In this document: positions 48,541 through 60,928 of the stretch, in pieces | Position numbering within the stretch: position 1 is the stretch's first letter | Layout of the letters: each line of letters starts with the position of its first letter | Assembly: GCA_019722365.1 (NCBI GenBank) | Contig: JADFUC010002134.1 | Coordinates: 62,001 to 126,000, forward strand | Direction: 5' to 3' | Length of the DNA stretch: 64,000 nt | DNA from: Lithospermum erythrorhizon | Taxonomy: Eukaryota > Streptophyta > Magnoliopsida > Boraginales > Boraginaceae | Translations under genes and position numbers: made by a program | The notes under the pieces: model-generated | Told to the model about the DNA's origin: nothing | Database searches by the model: none | What the model saw: the letters and a program-made list of their open reading frames with translations, nothing else

Positions 48541-48891
48541 TTGATTGTGTTTGCATTATATTTTTCAATTAACTCACAATGGTACGAATTAAAAAAAAAA
48601 TCACTTGAGCAACCTTGCTAGTAAATTTGATGGTTTTATTATTGCTAAGGGTTCTTGGGTTCATGTTATTTAATGGGTTATTGGGGTGGCTATATTTTCA
48701 CGGTAAAAAAATCCACGGTGGAAAATTTGTCAATTTATCCTCATGTAAATATACGGTCAAAATGTCTAGCTAGTACACAATCCATGCACTTGATAAGTAT
48801 ACATTTCAAGTTCATATTTGAGGCTTCCAAGGGTATTAAATCACCTTTTCAGAAATCTTTGTGAAATTATATTTCTGTCTATTCATTTAGA

Positions 48892-50660
48892 AACTTATAT
48901 ATTGAGTTAGTTATCATGAATTTAATTATTTATTATGTTAACTTTTTTTTTGTTTTATAAGGATTTATTAGTTAAATTATTTTCCTAAATAATAAATATA
49001 TTTCATTTATTGTAATTAATTTTTGAAACTATTCTGATATGTAATTATGAATCAATGTAAAGTGTATGCTGAATTAACAATTGGTATGCGTAGTGCATGT
49101 CGATAAATAACCCGGCATATAGTAAAAGCGTCCTAGGTGTGACAACGGAAGTATTTTATATTTTAAATTATTATCTTAATTTTAATGAATTATAATATTT
49201 ACAAAAGTTATTTATATTATTTTTTTATTTGTTTATCTTTGAAATTAGTAATGTGAAAGTAAATATTTATATTTTTGCCAAATTTCAACATTTATAATGT
49301 TAAAGTAATGTTCATCATGTTTTCAATCTTATATATTGAGTTAATTTTCATGAATTTAAGTATTGATATTAATTTCTTATGTTAAGTTTATAAATATTTA
49401 TTAGTTAAATTATTTTCACAAATAATAAATATATTTCTTTTGAGTAATTATTTTGTGAAATTATTTGTGTTAGGTAATTATTATTACAATATGAAATTAT
49501 TAATCCGATGTATGTGAAGTGTGTCTTTGGTCAAGCAAATTAGACGCAGCATTGTATACTCGTTAAAGAAACCAGCGTATCATAAACGTCCTAGGTGTGT
49601 ACTCTAGTGTGTGCTCCATACGCTGGAAGTATTTTTAAATTAGTATATTAATTTTAATGAATTATAATATTTATATTAGTTATTTATATTTTTTTATTGT
49701 TTATCTTTGAAGTTAATAATGTTAATGTAAATGTTCATATTTTTGTCAAATTTCAATATTTGTAATGTTAAAGTAATGTTTATCATGTTTAGAATCTTAT
49801 ATATTGAGTTAGTTTTCATGAATTTAAGTATTTATGTTAATTTATTATGTTAATTATTATTTTTGTTTTATAAGAATTTATTAGTTAAATTATTTTCCTA
49901 AATAATAAATATATTTTGTTTGTGTAATTAATTTTTGAAATTATTACAATATGCAATTATAGATCAAGTATGTGAAGTGTGTGCTGGTCAAACAATTAGG
50001 TACAAGTTGTGTATACTCGTTAAAGGAGAGCAAATCTGACGGAACTGACATACAGGAAGTGCACACTCCGGTGTACTTTCATCTGGCTGAAGTATTTTTT
50101 ATATTTTCAAATTATTATCTTAATTTTAATGAATTATAATATTTATAAAAATTTTATATTATTTTTTATTGTTATCTTTGAAATTAGTAATGTTAAAGTA
50201 AATGCTTATATTTGTGTGCCCAATTTCAACATTTATAATATTAAATCGTTTGTTTAGAATCTTATATATTGAAATAGTTTTCATGAATTTAAGTATTGAT
50301 GTTAATTTCTTATGTTAATTTTATTTTTGAATTATAAGCATTTATTAGTTAAATTATTTTAATAATTAATTTTATTTTGTTTGAGTAATTAATTTGTAAA
50401 ATTATTTGTGTTAGGTAATTATTATTAAAATATGCAATTATAAATCTAGTATGTGAAGTGTGAAACAAGTCGAAACGATTGGAGTGCAACGTTGCGGATC
50501 TTTTTTTTTTTTAAAAGCCTTGTCTGACTAAAATACGAATTGCACTCTGATGTGTGCTCCACCCATTTGAGATTATTTTTTATATTTTCAAATTATTATC
50601 TTAATTTTAATGAATTATAATATTTGTATTAGTTATTTATGTTACTTTCTTATTGTTTAT
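48892..50660. repeat. Tandem array of ~434-481 bp units, about 3.7 copies
   Basis: The marker 'aaatta(t/g)tat(c/a)ttaattttaatg' recurs at 49165, 49637, 50109 and 50590 (spacing 472, 472, 481). 'cttatatattgagtta'-like markers recur at 48894, 49328, 49796 and 50261. Units are A+T-rich with a short G+C-richer segment (for example 'cgtcctaggtgtg' at about 49127 and 49585). No coding capacity. It looks like a small satellite or the expanded non-coding part of a transposon. Confidence 0.9.
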
Positions 50661-50699
50661 CTTCGAAGTTGGTTATTTTACTTTCTAATGGTTTATCTT

Positions 50700-52270
50700 C
50701 AAATTATTATTAATACCCTTGAATAATTATTAATTTTTAATTATGTTAAATAATTATTTATTACGTTAATTATTAATTGCTATGTTGTGTGTACGTTGTG
50801 TACGATATTAGGGGCAAAAAGGGAATGACTTTCCCCCGTGGAAATAGGGTCTGCCGTTATTAGGTGATGTAATGCCGAGATGTTATACATACCACCCAAT
50901 ATTGTTTTGGTTTGGGTGAAATTACTATTTTGTCCCCTATTTTGAAGTGTAATTGAAGAAGTTATATTTAGGAAGCGAAAGTGAATTCGTTTCGCCCATC
51001 TTATTTGGTGATGTGTATAGTATTTCCCGATATAGTGGGTTATTGGGAGGGCCATGTAATGGGTTATTTGGGGGGGGAGGTAATGGACTACTAATTTTCT
51101 TTTGCTTGGTTCAATATTTGGACAAAGTTGGACTATTCAATGGTATTGGGCAGATTCGGCTCGTTTAGTCTGACAACCGATTTTTAACGTTAGAACACAT
51201 GTTTTATTGAAGTCAGGGTCGGAGTCATGAAATCGATCTATTCGAATCGAATCATAAATTGAATCGAGTTTCGGGTTCATTCTGACTAAATCAATACCAT
51301 CCTTCTCTTCCAATTGGGGATGGAGAAACCTCAATGGACATAATCCTTAAAAACCCCTTCATAGACTTGACTGTGATCGACATGATATTTACAATAGCAT
51401 CGATCCAGAGGATGTGGAAATTGAAGAGAAACCCTTAGAGGATCCTAACGAGGCGACAGATAGAGTGCAAACATAATGTAGGACACGCTTTTAATGCAAC
51501 GTGCATTTGGTTACTCAAGAAAACAACTTGAGTGGTACTTACTCTAAGAATTGGTCACCCAGAGGCCATGGATATTCAACAAGACACCAATTGAACTATT
51601 TAAGATTGGTTGGTGAGGTATCTAATATTTACTTTATCTTTCTAATTAATTACATTCTTCATAATTTCAATTAATTAATATTTTAGAATTACGTATTTAA
51701 GCTTTGTCCTTGAAATTAATTTTATTATTTGTCGAAAAATATAAAATTGATATTGTTGTTGTTTTAAAAATATTTTAAATATTATTTTTTTTTATAAGTT
51801 TTATAATATCACATAAAAATAATTGATGATAAATTAAAGTTGTATACCGAAAAGTAAAAAGTAAATTAATTTAAAATGGAAATAATCTTACGTGATGGGT
51901 TCATGTAATAATAGGAGAAAGTGCCTAAGATGATAACATATTCTTCAATCAATAACAAACTAGCTAGTAATAGTAGAACTTTTATTAACATTAGCTATTG
52001 AATGGAACAACCATTGTTACATATCATAGCATATTGTCATTAACTAATCCTAGTTAATTCTTAAAGTTGAGAGGTTAATGTGAGTAAAATTCCAAAGCTC
52101 CAGTTGCTAGTGCAAAAATAAACAAATTTAAGACATTCATTTATTTTTTGCTTTTAGTTGTGGCTACAATAGTTGCCCTTCTTACAAAACTCTCCGATTC
52201 TTTTGTTTTGAAGTGTTCATATGTCATGTGACTAATACTAATGTAGCATATATAATATTGGACATACAAG
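50700..52270. other. Intergenic with transposon-like scraps
   Basis: No supported gene. At 51380-51475 a short plus-strand reading (DIYNSIDPEDVEIEEKPLED...) looks like a fragment of a transposon protein, but it is too short to assign. The rest is A+T-rich. Confidence 0.35.
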
Positions 52271-52369
52271 AACATATACTATGGATTGAAACATAGCCAA
52301 AATGCTAATTTAACATCTCCATAGACCATTAAATATAAACTAAAAATGAAAATAAAAATACCCAACTTA

Positions 52370-53869
52370 TTATAGCTTGAGTACTTCTTGAATGTGAACA
52401 GGATACCTATCAATGCACTCACCCCATGGTGCATCATCTGTTCTTGATTCTTCCTTTTTGATTGTCCTATTGCATCTCCAAACTGCACTATTGCACTTAA
52501 AACCACTCCCAAAACCAATTTGCCAAACTCTATCCCCCTTTTTCATCCTCCCTTTAGCTTCAATATAACCAAGCTCATACCACAATGATGAAGAAGAAGT
52601 ATTCCCAAACCTATGCAACGTCATTCTTGATGGCTCGATATGATCGTTCGAAAGCTTCAAACTCTTTTGCACCTCATCAATCACAGCCCTTCCTCCAGCA
52701 TGAATGCAGAAATGCTCGAACGCGAGCTTGAAATCCGGTATATATGGCCTCCATTTCAACCTCAAAACTTTCCTTCCAATCAATGAAGACAAGAAAAGTA
52801 GCTGCTCTGAAGCAGGAAGAACAAGAGGGCCCAAAGAAGTAATATTAGTCTTCAAGGCCTCCCCTGCAATTTCCATAAGATTAACAGACAAACCTATGCC
52901 TATAATCCCCTCAGGATCCTCTTCTTCATAAACACATTTGTAAGATTTATGATCATATCCTTTATGGGTTCTCACCACTCTGAGAAAACTATATTTCGAT
53001 ATTTTTTCATTCGATTTCTTGTTCGACAACAAAACTGCTCCCCCTCCCATCCTAAACAAACAGTTTGGAAGAAGCATTGATCTTTCTTTGCCTAAGTAAG
53101 AGTTAGGAGTAATAATCTCTGTACTAATAACAACTGCATTAGAATTCTTGTGCACTTGAAGAAGGCTAGTAGCTAAATTTATCGAAATTAGCCCTGCACT
53201 ACATCCCATCCCTGATAAATTAAAACTTCTTACATTACTTCTAAGTTTGTATTTATTTATCACAATGGAAGATAAAGATGGTATTGGACTAAAAAGGCTA
53301 CAATTAACAATAAGTATGTCAATGTCTTTTGGTTTAATACATGTTTTTTCAAGAAGTGAATCCATTGCTGAAAACAAAATTAGTTCTGTTTCTCCCATTG
53401 CTAATGGAAAAGTTGGTGATGGAGGAATAAAATGTGAGGCTAGTGGTAAACAAGTTTCTTCACCAAGGCCTGATCTTTCCAGGATTTTGACTTGGAAGTT
53501 TACACTTTTTGGGTGTGAGGGTAATGATAATCTTGCATGTTCCATGAACTTTGCTGAGGGAACTCTATAGTTATTGGGAGGTTTGAAACATGCATAATCT
53601 ACTAGGTAGACTTTTCTTGGCTTTGAGATGCAAAAGTATGCAACTAAAGAGATGATGAGGAATGAAGAGGAGATTATTTGAATTGAGGTGACATTAAGAG
53701 AGTTCCAAATGGTCATAAAATCATTAATTGTTTTGTTTGAGAGGTTGATGGTTAAAATGACCAAGAATGAAACAAGAAAATAAGTTGGAAAGTAGTTTAC
53801 AAAGTTTTGGAAGATTAATTTTGCATAGTTGAGTTTCATTGGCTTGGCTGATTGAGGAGTTGGAGACAT
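52370..53869 (-). CDS. 3-ketoacyl-CoA synthase (KCS, FAE1-type), 499 aa
   Basis: An intact intronless frame of 499 residues, the usual KCS length. Two hydrophobic segments (about 25-43 and 63-81) anchor the protein in the ER. The FAE1/CUT1-type condensing domain follows (VYLVDYACFKPP at 87-98, then FNLSGMGCSAGLISINLA). The catalytic triad falls at Cys223, His390 and Asn423, matching the family positions almost exactly. GFGSGFKCNSAVW (452-464) is the conserved C-terminal signature. KCS enzymes condense malonyl-CoA with long acyl-CoA, the rate-limiting step of very-long-chain fatty acid elongation for waxes, suberin, sphingolipids or seed oil. The substrate length and KCS number cannot be read from sequence. 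ATG at 53869 precedes a short polar N-terminus and is the only suitable start. Confidence 0.96.
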   Translation of the reverse strand: MSPTPQSAKPMKLNYAKLIFQNFVNYFPTYFLVSFLVILTINLSNKTINDFMTIWNSLNVTSIQIISSSFLIISLVAYFCISKPRKVYLVDYACFKPPNNYRVPSAKFMEHARLSLPSHPKSVNFQVKILERSGLGEETCLPLASHFIPPSPTFPLAMGETELILFSAMDSLLEKTCIKPKDIDILIVNCSLFSPIPSLSSIVINKYKLRSNVRSFNLSGMGCSAGLISINLATSLLQVHKNSNAVVISTEIITPNSYLGKERSMLLPNCLFRMGGGAVLLSNKKSNEKISKYSFLRVVRTHKGYDHKSYKCVYEEEDPEGIIGIGLSVNLMEIAGEALKTNITSLGPLVLPASEQLLFLSSLIGRKVLRLKWRPYIPDFKLAFEHFCIHAGGRAVIDEVQKSLKLSNDHIEPSRMTLHRFGNTSSSSLWYELGYIEAKGRMKKGDRVWQIGFGSGFKCNSAVWRCNRTIKKEESRTDDAPWGECIDRYPVHIQEVLKL

Positions 53870-55730
53870 TTGGTTTATTTGTTGGAATTTTTTGTTTGGG
53901 TGGTGAGTTAGTAGATGAATATAGAAGATTTTAAAGGCTTGGAGAAATAAAGTTAGAGGATCTATTATTTATGGTGGGCATAGGAAGAAACTAGTCAGTG
54001 TAGCAATAATATCTCACAACATTAATGTGGTTGTTTTGGAGAAAGCAGTAGAGACTATTGGAAGAAAAATGAAAATGATACTACCTCATTCCTAAAAGAT
54101 AAACGATTTAAATTTTTAATTATCAAAATTAAAAAATTATAGGAGTATTACTTTAATTAGTACACGTAACTTTAATTTCATTTGACCCTGCGATTCCTAA
54201 CCTTTAAAATTCATAATATCATTTTATATTTTTATATTTGAATGAAAAATATGGGTATATTTTAAATAAGTCAAAATTTTAATTAATCGAAAATCAAAAT
54301 CAAAATCCCCCCTTATCCCAAACCTATCCCACTAGATAATATTCATGTCTCACTTCATGGACTCATACATGTCAAGCATATCTCAAAATGATAAAGCAGA
54401 ACTTTTTTTCATCATATATACATTCCTAAAATGTAATAACGATACCATACAAACTTATTTTGTAGAAAGTGACATATATATCTTTATTACTCCTATAACA
54501 ATAATACATAGTGTAATAGTTTCTCTCAAACCCCATCCCACACCACATCATCATCCCCAATTGGTCGGAGAAGAACACCCACAAACCCACCATGGCACCA
54601 TCAATTATTTATTGATTCTAAACTTCTAAAATAAATCAAGACGAAGGCAAGAGCCTAGATGTGGAAACTTTCTAGAATTGGAAAGGATGCTTGACCAATG
54701 GAATTGCTAGATATTGCCCCCCTGGACAATCTAACTTGTATGTTGTATCCAATATGGTGTTCAATCTTTGCAGACTTGAATAAAAGGAAATAATTGGAAT
54801 TTTGCAAATAAAATTTAAATTCTCGTCATAAAATATAATTATTACCTTTAGTTAATGCATGGAAAAAGAGAAGATTTGAGTAGTTCCTTAATATAATACT
54901 TCTATTCTAAACAAATATTTTAAAGACGAATGGAGTATAATGCAGCATAAATAAATAATTTTCAATTTAAAATTTAAACATACAATTAGCTATCAAAATT
55001 GAAAACTTGTCAATTTCTTAATATGGAAGGAATATTTTGATGTTTTAATTGTACTACACTGAAATAGGGAAATTGGTGTGGTGAAAATGATCTATATTTT
55101 TCTTATTATGTAGTTTTTTCCATTAAGATAGACATGTTATAAATTGTTTAAAATTGAAAATTATAATCTAAAATTGGGGAATGGAACGCCCGTCCGAAAC
55201 ACCAGGTCGGTAAGTTATTAGATTTGATGGATTAGTCTCTGAAACTCTTACGGTTCTTCCGTAGCGTTTTGTCATAAAGCTCGAGTGCTTGTTGGGAAGC
55301 TTTCCCGGAGGATCATTTCGTCGAATTGCTCCGGGTCAATGCGGCTTAATAACGTTGGAGTTAGCATGAGATAAGCTTTGAAGAGATGCATCTTGGTGGT
55401 ATAAAGTAGCTGCTCCAAAATCCGTCATGTCAAGCTTGATCGCATCTAGCCACTTTGGGTCGGGGTATTCACGAGGAATAAGATCTACGATAGATAAATA
55501 AACATGTATTTTTCATGAAGTTTGATACATCATTTGCATATATATGTGATTAAATAATCAACAAGTGAATGACATGTGATAATCAAGTTTTATCTTAAGT
55601 GTTAATTGAATCCCTCGGTTTTCTTGAAGAAGAGGAAAATGAAAAAGAAATAATGGTTTGGAGATATTTTGGTATTTTCGCAAGAAGGGATGGTGTTTGA
55701 AAAACGAATTTAGAAAGGATTGTCTGATTA
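53870..55730. other. Intergenic, upstream of KCS
   Basis: The first few hundred bases must contain the KCS promoter; no decisive element was identified. At 55180-55490 a G+C-richer stretch reads on the minus strand as YPDPKWLDAIKLDMTDFGAAY and may be transposon-derived. No supported gene. Confidence 0.4.
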
Positions 55731-55734
55731 ATTA

Positions 55735-55984
55735 CTCCCTTCCGTTCTAAGATTGTCTTTTGGTATTTAACTTTTTAATAATTGAATTTTAATATAAATA
55801 TTTTTGTTTGTATTGTACTCATTATAATATTTGGCGATAAATATATCATTGGAAAGAATTTAAAATGTATTTTGTATTGATATATTTTCATAAAATATTA
55901 TAAAACACAAATAAAATATATACATGTAAAGTTCAACTATTAAAAAATCAAAAGAATCAAAGTGAATGATCATAGAAAACAGTA
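55735..55984. mobile_element. Stowaway-like MITE, family A, third copy
   Basis: Starts with CTCCCTTCCGTTCTAAGATT after TA and matches the element at 29626-29875 through most of its interior ('tttttgtttgtattgta', 'atatatcattggaaa', 'tattataaaacacaaa'). The right end is more decayed. Confidence 0.7.
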
Positions 55985-56499
55985 ATAAAATTTAGGTTTA
56001 CTAGTGGTAGTTATCCAATTTTCTCGTTAAGCGATGGTCGACCTTCTTAGAATCACAGCGGCAAAGAGACGGAAAATCCGACTCAAATTTGGAGTCGAGT
56101 CGAGGGAAATTCAGGTCCATCCATTTGGCGAAAACTCAAGCGGGCTTTATATGGAGTCGGTTGGAGGCAGGATAGAGTCGAAATTGAAAAAATTAAAAAT
56201 ATAAAAATAAAATGAAATAGATCCAGACTCATTACAGTCTCGAATGCCCGACTCATTTCCAGTCTCCATTTGTAAATAATTATAAATTAAAGTTGACCCG
56301 TCTACATCAATACCATTCTAAAATACTAAAATCGATCAGACCCTCCCCAATTACCGTAGGATCTGTGAGTTCCCACATCGTTTGCATATCAGTTCATAGC
56401 CCCCTCCCCGCGCTCGTAGTAGCCCCCCCCTACAACGATTCGGCCCTTCCCCCAAAAAAATCTCAAAGTCACAAAAACCCAATTACTTCATTTTACAAT

Positions 56500-57850
56500 T
56501 GATTAAGGTAATTTGATTATATTTTAATTTTAGTTTTATTATTTGTAATATTTGATTATGTTTAATTTTTGTTATTATTTAGATTATTTGATTATGTTGT
56601 TATGTTTGATTATTTGATTATGTTTAATTTGATTATGTTCGAATTTTATTATTTGATTATGTTTAATTTGATTGTATGTTGAATTTGTTTATTATTTTTA
56701 TTTATTATTACCAATTAGTTTATTTCTAATATTTCAAATAGTTGAATAATTGATAGGAGTTAGTAGTGTAATAGTTGAATAGTGAAATAGTTATATTGGT
56801 AGTTATATTGGAGTAGTTAATTTTTCGATTAGTTATATTGAGTTTAATAGTTCAATAGTTAGTTTGATAGTTGACTATTTGTCGTTTGAATTGTTGAATA
56901 GTTTGAATAGTTGAATTGTTGTCGTTTGAATAGTTGAATTGTTATTATTTGAATAGTTTATATTATGTTGAATATAGTTGAATATAATTGAATATTTGAA
57001 TATTGTTGAATAGTTTGAATAGTTGAATATTGTTTATATTATGTTGAATATAGTTGAATAGTTTATATTAATTTGAATAGTTGAATATAATTTGAATAGT
57101 TGAATATTGTTGAATAGTTGAATATAGTTGAATATTGTTGAATAGTTGATTAGTCGTCGTTTGAATAGTGTATGTTAATATTTGAGTATACGTTGAATAT
57201 AGTTTAATATAGTTGAATATAATTGTAGTTATAGTTGAATAGTTGAATTGTTGAATAGTTGATTAGTTGTCGTTTGAATGGTTTGAATAGTTGGCCCAGT
57301 TGAATAGTTAATGGTTGATTAGTATAGTTAAATTATTAATGGTTGAATAGTATAGTTGATTGTTAATGGTTGAATAGTATAGTTAATTGTTAAATTGTTA
57401 ATTAGTTAATTTGTATGGTTTAATTGTTAATGAAATTGTTAATTAGTTAATGGTTGAACCCTTAGTCAAATTATTAATGGTTTAAAAAATTAGTTAAATT
57501 GTTAATGGTTTAAATATTAGTTAATGAAATTGTTAGTGAATGGTTTAAATTATTTAGTGAAATTGTGCCCAATGGTATAGTTAACTTGTTAGTGAATGGT
57601 ATAGTTAGTGAAATTGTGAATAGTTGTCACTTGTTAGTTGTTAGTTGTTAATTTGTTAGTTGTGAAAAGTTGTTCATTGTTATTTATGAATAGTTGTGAA
57701 TTATTTAGTTGTAAGATAGTTTATATATATTTGTGAATAGTTGTGTTTACTTGTGAATAGTTATTTGTGAATATAGGTGTTAATTGTTAGTTGTGAATAG
57801 AGCTTAATTGTTAGTTGTAAATGGTTAAAATAGTTAAAATATTTCTAATA
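56500..57850 (+). repeat. C-poor GTTGAATA/GTTAATGG-type degenerate simple repeat
   Basis: About 1.3 kb is built from variants of 'gttgaatagtt', 'gttgaatata', 'gttaatggttgaat' and 'gttagttgtgaat'. Cytosine is almost absent on this strand. A related block ('gttgtgaatagttgttatag') lies at 59150-59475. Both are inside the CACTA element. Confidence 0.9.
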
Positions 57851-57870
57851 TTTCTAATTTGAGTGTACAG

Positions 57871-60150
57871 ATGGCACGTGGTGGTAATAATAGGAAGGGG
57901 AAGGAAGATAGTAAGGACTTGATAGAGGCGAGCCGACCTCAGGCCGAGGACTTCCGTGACCGTATGGCGGGCGGATAACTCGCCCGTCCCCCTACAAATA
58001 TGGCGGTCGGCTCCCGATGCGACATCGGTTTAAATACGCACGGGGGCGGCGGTTCGCCGTCGAGACCGACGACGTCGGGTTCGAGTCAGCCTACGCGGTC
58101 TTTTCCTACCGTTTCCAGGGACTCGCGGGGGCCGGCGCGCGAGCCTGCCGTATGCCGGGGCGTTGATGGGGATGATGATGAGGCGACGGGATCGATTTGA
58201 GACGACCAGTGAAGGCATGACGAGGCGCCAGTATGTCTGAGGAGATGACCGTCCACTTCGAGATAGTCCCCACGTAGGCGAAGTTGGAATTAGAGATCGT
58301 ACAATTCGTAAGTCCGCACAATTGTCACGAATTGAGTGAAATAGTTATTTTTATTTATTTATGTAGAATAACTTATGGCGTTTTGGTTTTTACTTTGATT
58401 TATGCGGCGGCGGCTACGATGTGAAGCGGTTCTTCAGCAGGAGCGGATGATGCGGGGGTTCGATCGAGTTACGGCCTAAATGCGGATCGGTGAGATTAGG
58501 GAGCGACATCGGAGATCGTTCAAGGAAATAAGTCTTTTCTGAAAATAAGAAGTTAGTTGAAAATATTTTGAGTGATTTATAGTCAATTAGATTTTGTTTT
58601 ATTTGTTTTTTCGAGGAGAATGCTCACGATAAAGAATGGGACGTATGAGGCGGGCTCGGCCGATATTGGCGAGGCGCGGAAGAAGTGGAGAAACTTCTTG
58701 GCTGACCATGAAGAAGAAGACTCTCGAGGGTACGGATGGGGGCGGGTGATTATGCGAGAAGCGGCTTGGTGTACAAAAGCGTCCGATTGGGAAGCGATAT
58801 CTCCGCTGTGGGCGTCACGGCGAAGCGGCTGTCGGATCGCCCAGGCGAGTCGAGAATCGGCGTGCTTCGAGGCGTCAGTGGCGGATAGCCCGGCGTCCAT
58901 CGGGGCTTAATCGCTGGAAACCGGTTGGTTGAGAGGTAGAAATAAATATTTGTTTTTAATTTTTTGTTTTATTTTACTCAATTATTTGTGTTGAATTTCT
59001 AATAATCGATTATTCACTTATTTGTATTTGGGGAAGGGTTCACTTGTTTGGGTATCGATGAAGATGAGCGAAGAAGAAGGACAAGGGATACCTCGAGGAG
59101 GCAGGCGAAGTTCTGACCGAAGTGGGACATGGCCTATGTAAGTATAGTATTTTCGTTTATATGTTTTTTGTTTATGGATTAGTGGTTGTGAATAGTTGTG
59201 AATAATTGTTATAGTTGTGAATAGTTGTTATAGTTGTGAATAGTTATTATAGTTTGTGAATAGTTTATATAGTTTATTATAGTTGTTATAGTTTATATAG
59301 TTTATTATAGTTTATATAGTTGTGAATAGTTGTTCCAGTTGTGAATAGTTGTTATAGATGTGAATAAGTTTATATAGTTGTTATCTTGTTGTAAATAGTT
59401 GCTATAGTTTGTTATTGTTTATTATAGTTTATATAGTTGTTATAGTTTGTTTAGTTTGTTATAGTTTGTTTGTTTGAATTATTTGGTTTACATAAATATG
59501 AGTCACTTATTATGAATGTGTTCAAAATACGAGAACGGTACAAAAGCGAGCTTCACGCAGGGCCTACGGGGAGGATAAAGATCGTCGCAGTTTCATTTGG
59601 TGAAGGACTTGTGGACCTCAGGAGCATGATCCGGGGTGGATTGGCGAAGGCCGAGGTGCTCGAGTCTTTGGTGAGAGCTCCGTTACTCAGTGGCGGTAGA
59701 TGATCCAGTACAGGCGCGCCCTTTCCATGGCAGTGGTGTTGGGTTCGAGGAGCTCAGGCGGTTGTGCTTGAGGGGAGGCAAGCGAAGAGGCCCCGAGGAA
59801 GAGGGAGAGAGAAAGCAGGCCACTTGCCGAGGAGTTGGAAAATGTAAAGCTGGACAAGGAGGAGTTGAAGCTCGGGTAAGAAAATGTGGGCTGATTTAGC
59901 TGGGCATTTTATGTCATGAAGTTAAACGTGAGGCCATTTCTTCCAGTGGACCACAGTACGGCGTGCTAGTCGTCTACGTGAGTAGCTCGGCGTGGATTGA
60001 TGGCCTGGAGGTGATCTTGGCGCTCCGCTCGATTCGCGCCGCCAGGAGCATCGATTCGAGACCAGGGCGTGCCTAATGCTGATTTCCCAGCATCCCAAAC
60101 CTCCAGATGGGCAGCCCGAGATGATATGGGTGGATTAGATTGATACATTG
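57871..60150 (+). pseudogene. Plant transposase (Ptta/En/Spm, Transposase_24-like) remnant
   Basis: After a possible acceptor (GTGTACAG) an ATG opens ARGGNNRKGKEDSKD, a typical basic start of these ORFs. Further fragments follow at 58572-58910 in shifting frames. Around 59520 the reading AQNTRTVQKRAS resembles the conserved 'QN..NR.K' module of the family, and LAEELENVKLDKEELKLG at about 59825-59878 matches the coiled-coil end. Stops and frame changes make it non-functional. The assignment rests on motif resemblance together with the surrounding CACTA ends. Confidence 0.55.
59150..59475 (+). repeat. GTTATAGTTGTGAATA-type simple repeat
   Basis: A run of 'gttgtgaatagttgttatag' and 'tttatatagtttattatag' variants, again nearly free of C, inside the CACTA element between transposase fragments. 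Confidence 0.85.
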
Positions 60151-60673
60151 TTAGATTGTGTTATGTACATTTGAATTATTTGTGTTATACTTTATTAGTA
60201 ATGGTTGTGTTATGTACTTTATTATTGTATTTATTTGTTGTGTTTGTTTGTTTATTGGTTATGTTTAGATGTTGCGTCGGGTTTTGGTTATGTTTTGGTG
60301 TTTCTTTAGGGTTGGAACTACCATTTATTTGTAATCTGGTTTTACGGAGTTATTTGTGGAGGCAGTGTAAGAATCGGGTTGGGGCAGATTGTATGAAAAA
60401 TTATCGAATGGAGAGCGAGTAATAGGCGAGGATAGGCGGGTTATAGAAAAATTTACGGTTTGAGGCAGGGGAATGGAGGCGAATTGGAAGAAATACAGGC
60501 GGTATAGAGGCGGTATAGAGGCAGTTCGGGCTTGGTTTGAGTCGAATGGAGGCGGGTGAAGTGATTTAGAGGCCGTAAAAGTCGGGTGGTTCCGACTCGT
60601 CCGTCTCAAGCCCGACAAATAGAGCCGGTTTGGAGGCAGGGATCGGGCGTCTCTTTGCAGATTTCTAGTAGTG

Positions 60674-60928
60674 CAACCAAGCAAGTCTTTACCAACCAAT
60701 TAAGAAAAGCCTCGAACACGAGATAGAGTAGATTTTTGAGAATCGGTTTAGTAACCTCTGGTGAATAGAATATAAAAAGTTTATTAGGTTACACGTTTCC
60801 ATCATTTGCTTCCCAGATTTCTAATACTAACCATGCATACTTGCATTTCTTGCCTTCAGGAAACTGGAGTACAGTGTTGGCACACATATAGTAACAACTA
60901 ATAAGATTGATAAATTTGATTGTCTGTA
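60674..60928. other. Short unassigned stretch between CACTA and copia elements
   Basis: About 250 bases of A+T-rich DNA. An AG preceded by pyrimidines ('cttgccttcag') at about 60860 could be a splice acceptor, but no reading frame supports it. Confidence 0.35.

Larger units (their letters stand above)
56040..60673. mobile_element. CACTA (En/Spm) DNA transposon, decayed, ~4.6 kb
   Basis: The right end, reverse-complemented, reads CACTACTAGAAATCTGCAAA then GAGACG, a textbook CACTA terminus. Near the left end (56040-56075) the same GCAAAGAGACG occurs in the inward orientation after a mutated CACTTCTTAGAATC-like sequence. Both subterminal regions (56080-56280 and 60420-60650) carry repeated GACTC/GAGTC, GGAGGC and GGCGGG motifs. 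Inside are remnants of a plant transposase. Confidence 0.75.

Noticed and set aside
48892..50660. The regular array considered as CRISPR-like
   Set aside because: Units are ~470 bp without short palindromic repeats or unique spacers, and the organism is a plant.
52704..53570. Plus-strand open frames opposite the KCS gene
   Set aside because: Shadows of the intact minus-strand KCS coding sequence.
57961..58218. Overlapping Arg/Pro-rich frames on both strands
   Set aside because: They are frames through the G+C-rich scrambled CACTA transposase; neither strand shows a coherent protein.
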